64,000 bases of DNA, taken from Bugulina stolonifera (Eukaryota; Bryozoa; Gymnolaemata; Cheilostomatida; Bugulidae). The translations under genes were made by a program, and so were the position numbers. Shown here one piece after another: positions 63,326 through 64,000 of this stretch (position 1 is the stretch's first letter; each line of letters opens with the position of its first letter). A model generated the notes under the pieces. It was not told the origin of the DNA, made no database searches, and worked only from the letters and a program-made list of their open reading frames with translations. The DNA lies in contig OW285188.1 in NCBI GenBank assembly GCA_935421135.1, positions 15,353,233 through 15,417,232 on the forward strand, read 5' to 3'.

Positions 63326-64000
63326 AGCTAGAGTTCTATAAATAATATAGGAACATTCAATATTAAACGGAATTACATAAGTAGCCGTCTCTACAACAAT
63401 ACATGTACATCGGGTCAGAAACTGCTTCCAACAACATAATAGTTTAAAATGTAATCAAAAAATTTAAATGCCTAGCCTATTCGAAATGTAAAATTGGATT
63501 GTATATTGAAATGCAACGGAGAATGAAATAATGTAGTGAATCAGCCTCGTGTCTGGATAGCTGCACATTCAACTAACTGTGCCTAGTATTTGCTAACTAT
63601 GCAGCTACATGTACTAGCTTCCATACCTATTATTATATCTACTATTGTCTTTTTACCAACCAATCATGTCGCTGTATTATCTGATATTATAATCTAACTA
63701 TTATAGTGTGCTTTATATTATTGTTATTAACCAATCATATAATCGTACTAGTTTACTGCTATTGTATTGATGCACATATCTTTCACTACACTCCTCTGGA
63801 GTATAAAGTCTACAGACCTAGGTCGATCTACGTCCAGATATATAATAACAAGAGCACCTAATAACTGTTCACTCCTTTATGTAATTTGTGGAAGGTCACT
63901 TGGTCGTCCTCTACCAACTTCCAAGCCCTTCCCATGCTCGTGCCATCGGCACGCATGTAAATAAACACTAAAACATTACAATAAAATGGCGAATGGCAAA
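63326..64000. other. Right edge, 5' flank of the GST gene at 61963-63325
   Basis: No coding exon is supported. ACCAACCAATCAT at about 63657-63669 and a similar AACCAATCAT at about 63729-63738 are CCAAT-like motifs, in an orientation that would not decide a promoter. The frame at 63767-63964 is unrecognised. Confidence 0.35.

Overview
The window is nuclear DNA of an animal. It is AT-rich and its genes are split into many short exons with GT..AG introns; low-complexity ACATGTA-type strings and transposon debris fill the rest. The genes (a MOV10-type helicase, sigma-class glutathione S-transferases, an SLC18B1-like transporter, a calponin-homology/ankyrin protein) are metazoan. Repeat style and gene structure look like a sponge or another marine invertebrate, but that is inference; no marker gene fixes the taxon.

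Layout. About 1-15 kb is a transposon graveyard. It holds two broken Mutator-like transposase copies in the same orientation (about 1.27-2.22 and 11.71-12.98 kb). It also holds an R2-like reverse transcriptase fragment split by a 2.4-kb insert with TTAA at both ends, and a tandem array of about 733-bp units (7.8-10.7 kb). From 16.9 to 32.9 kb a 26-exon plus-strand gene encodes a predicted 1,107-residue protein with two calponin-homology-like regions followed by ankyrin repeats. Its introns carry five minisatellite arrays, a long AT palindrome, a tRNA-derived SINE and a small TIR transposon sitting inside a 39-bp array. From 34.97 to 39.14 kb a 10-exon plus-strand gene encodes a 444-residue major-facilitator transporter. 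A decayed copy of its last exon lies just downstream.

On the minus strand, 39.7-55.5 kb carries a MOV10-like RNA helicase in at least 15 exons, convergent with the transporter. One intron contains an intact single-exon gene for a 150-residue four-helix membrane protein on the same strand; another contains a 1.06-kb hAT-like element with an 8-bp target duplication and a CAAGT-repeat interior. From 57.9 to 63.3 kb two minus-strand sigma-class glutathione S-transferase genes with identical exon lengths form a tandem pair.

Exon models were built by hand from splice signals, reading phase and protein similarity. The phases close exactly in the CH/ankyrin, transporter and both GST genes, which is the main support for those models. 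The helicase model is in phase across all joined exons, but its 5' end is unresolved. I see no operon-like system or CRISPR and no confidently functional RNA gene. The genes do not obviously act in one pathway.
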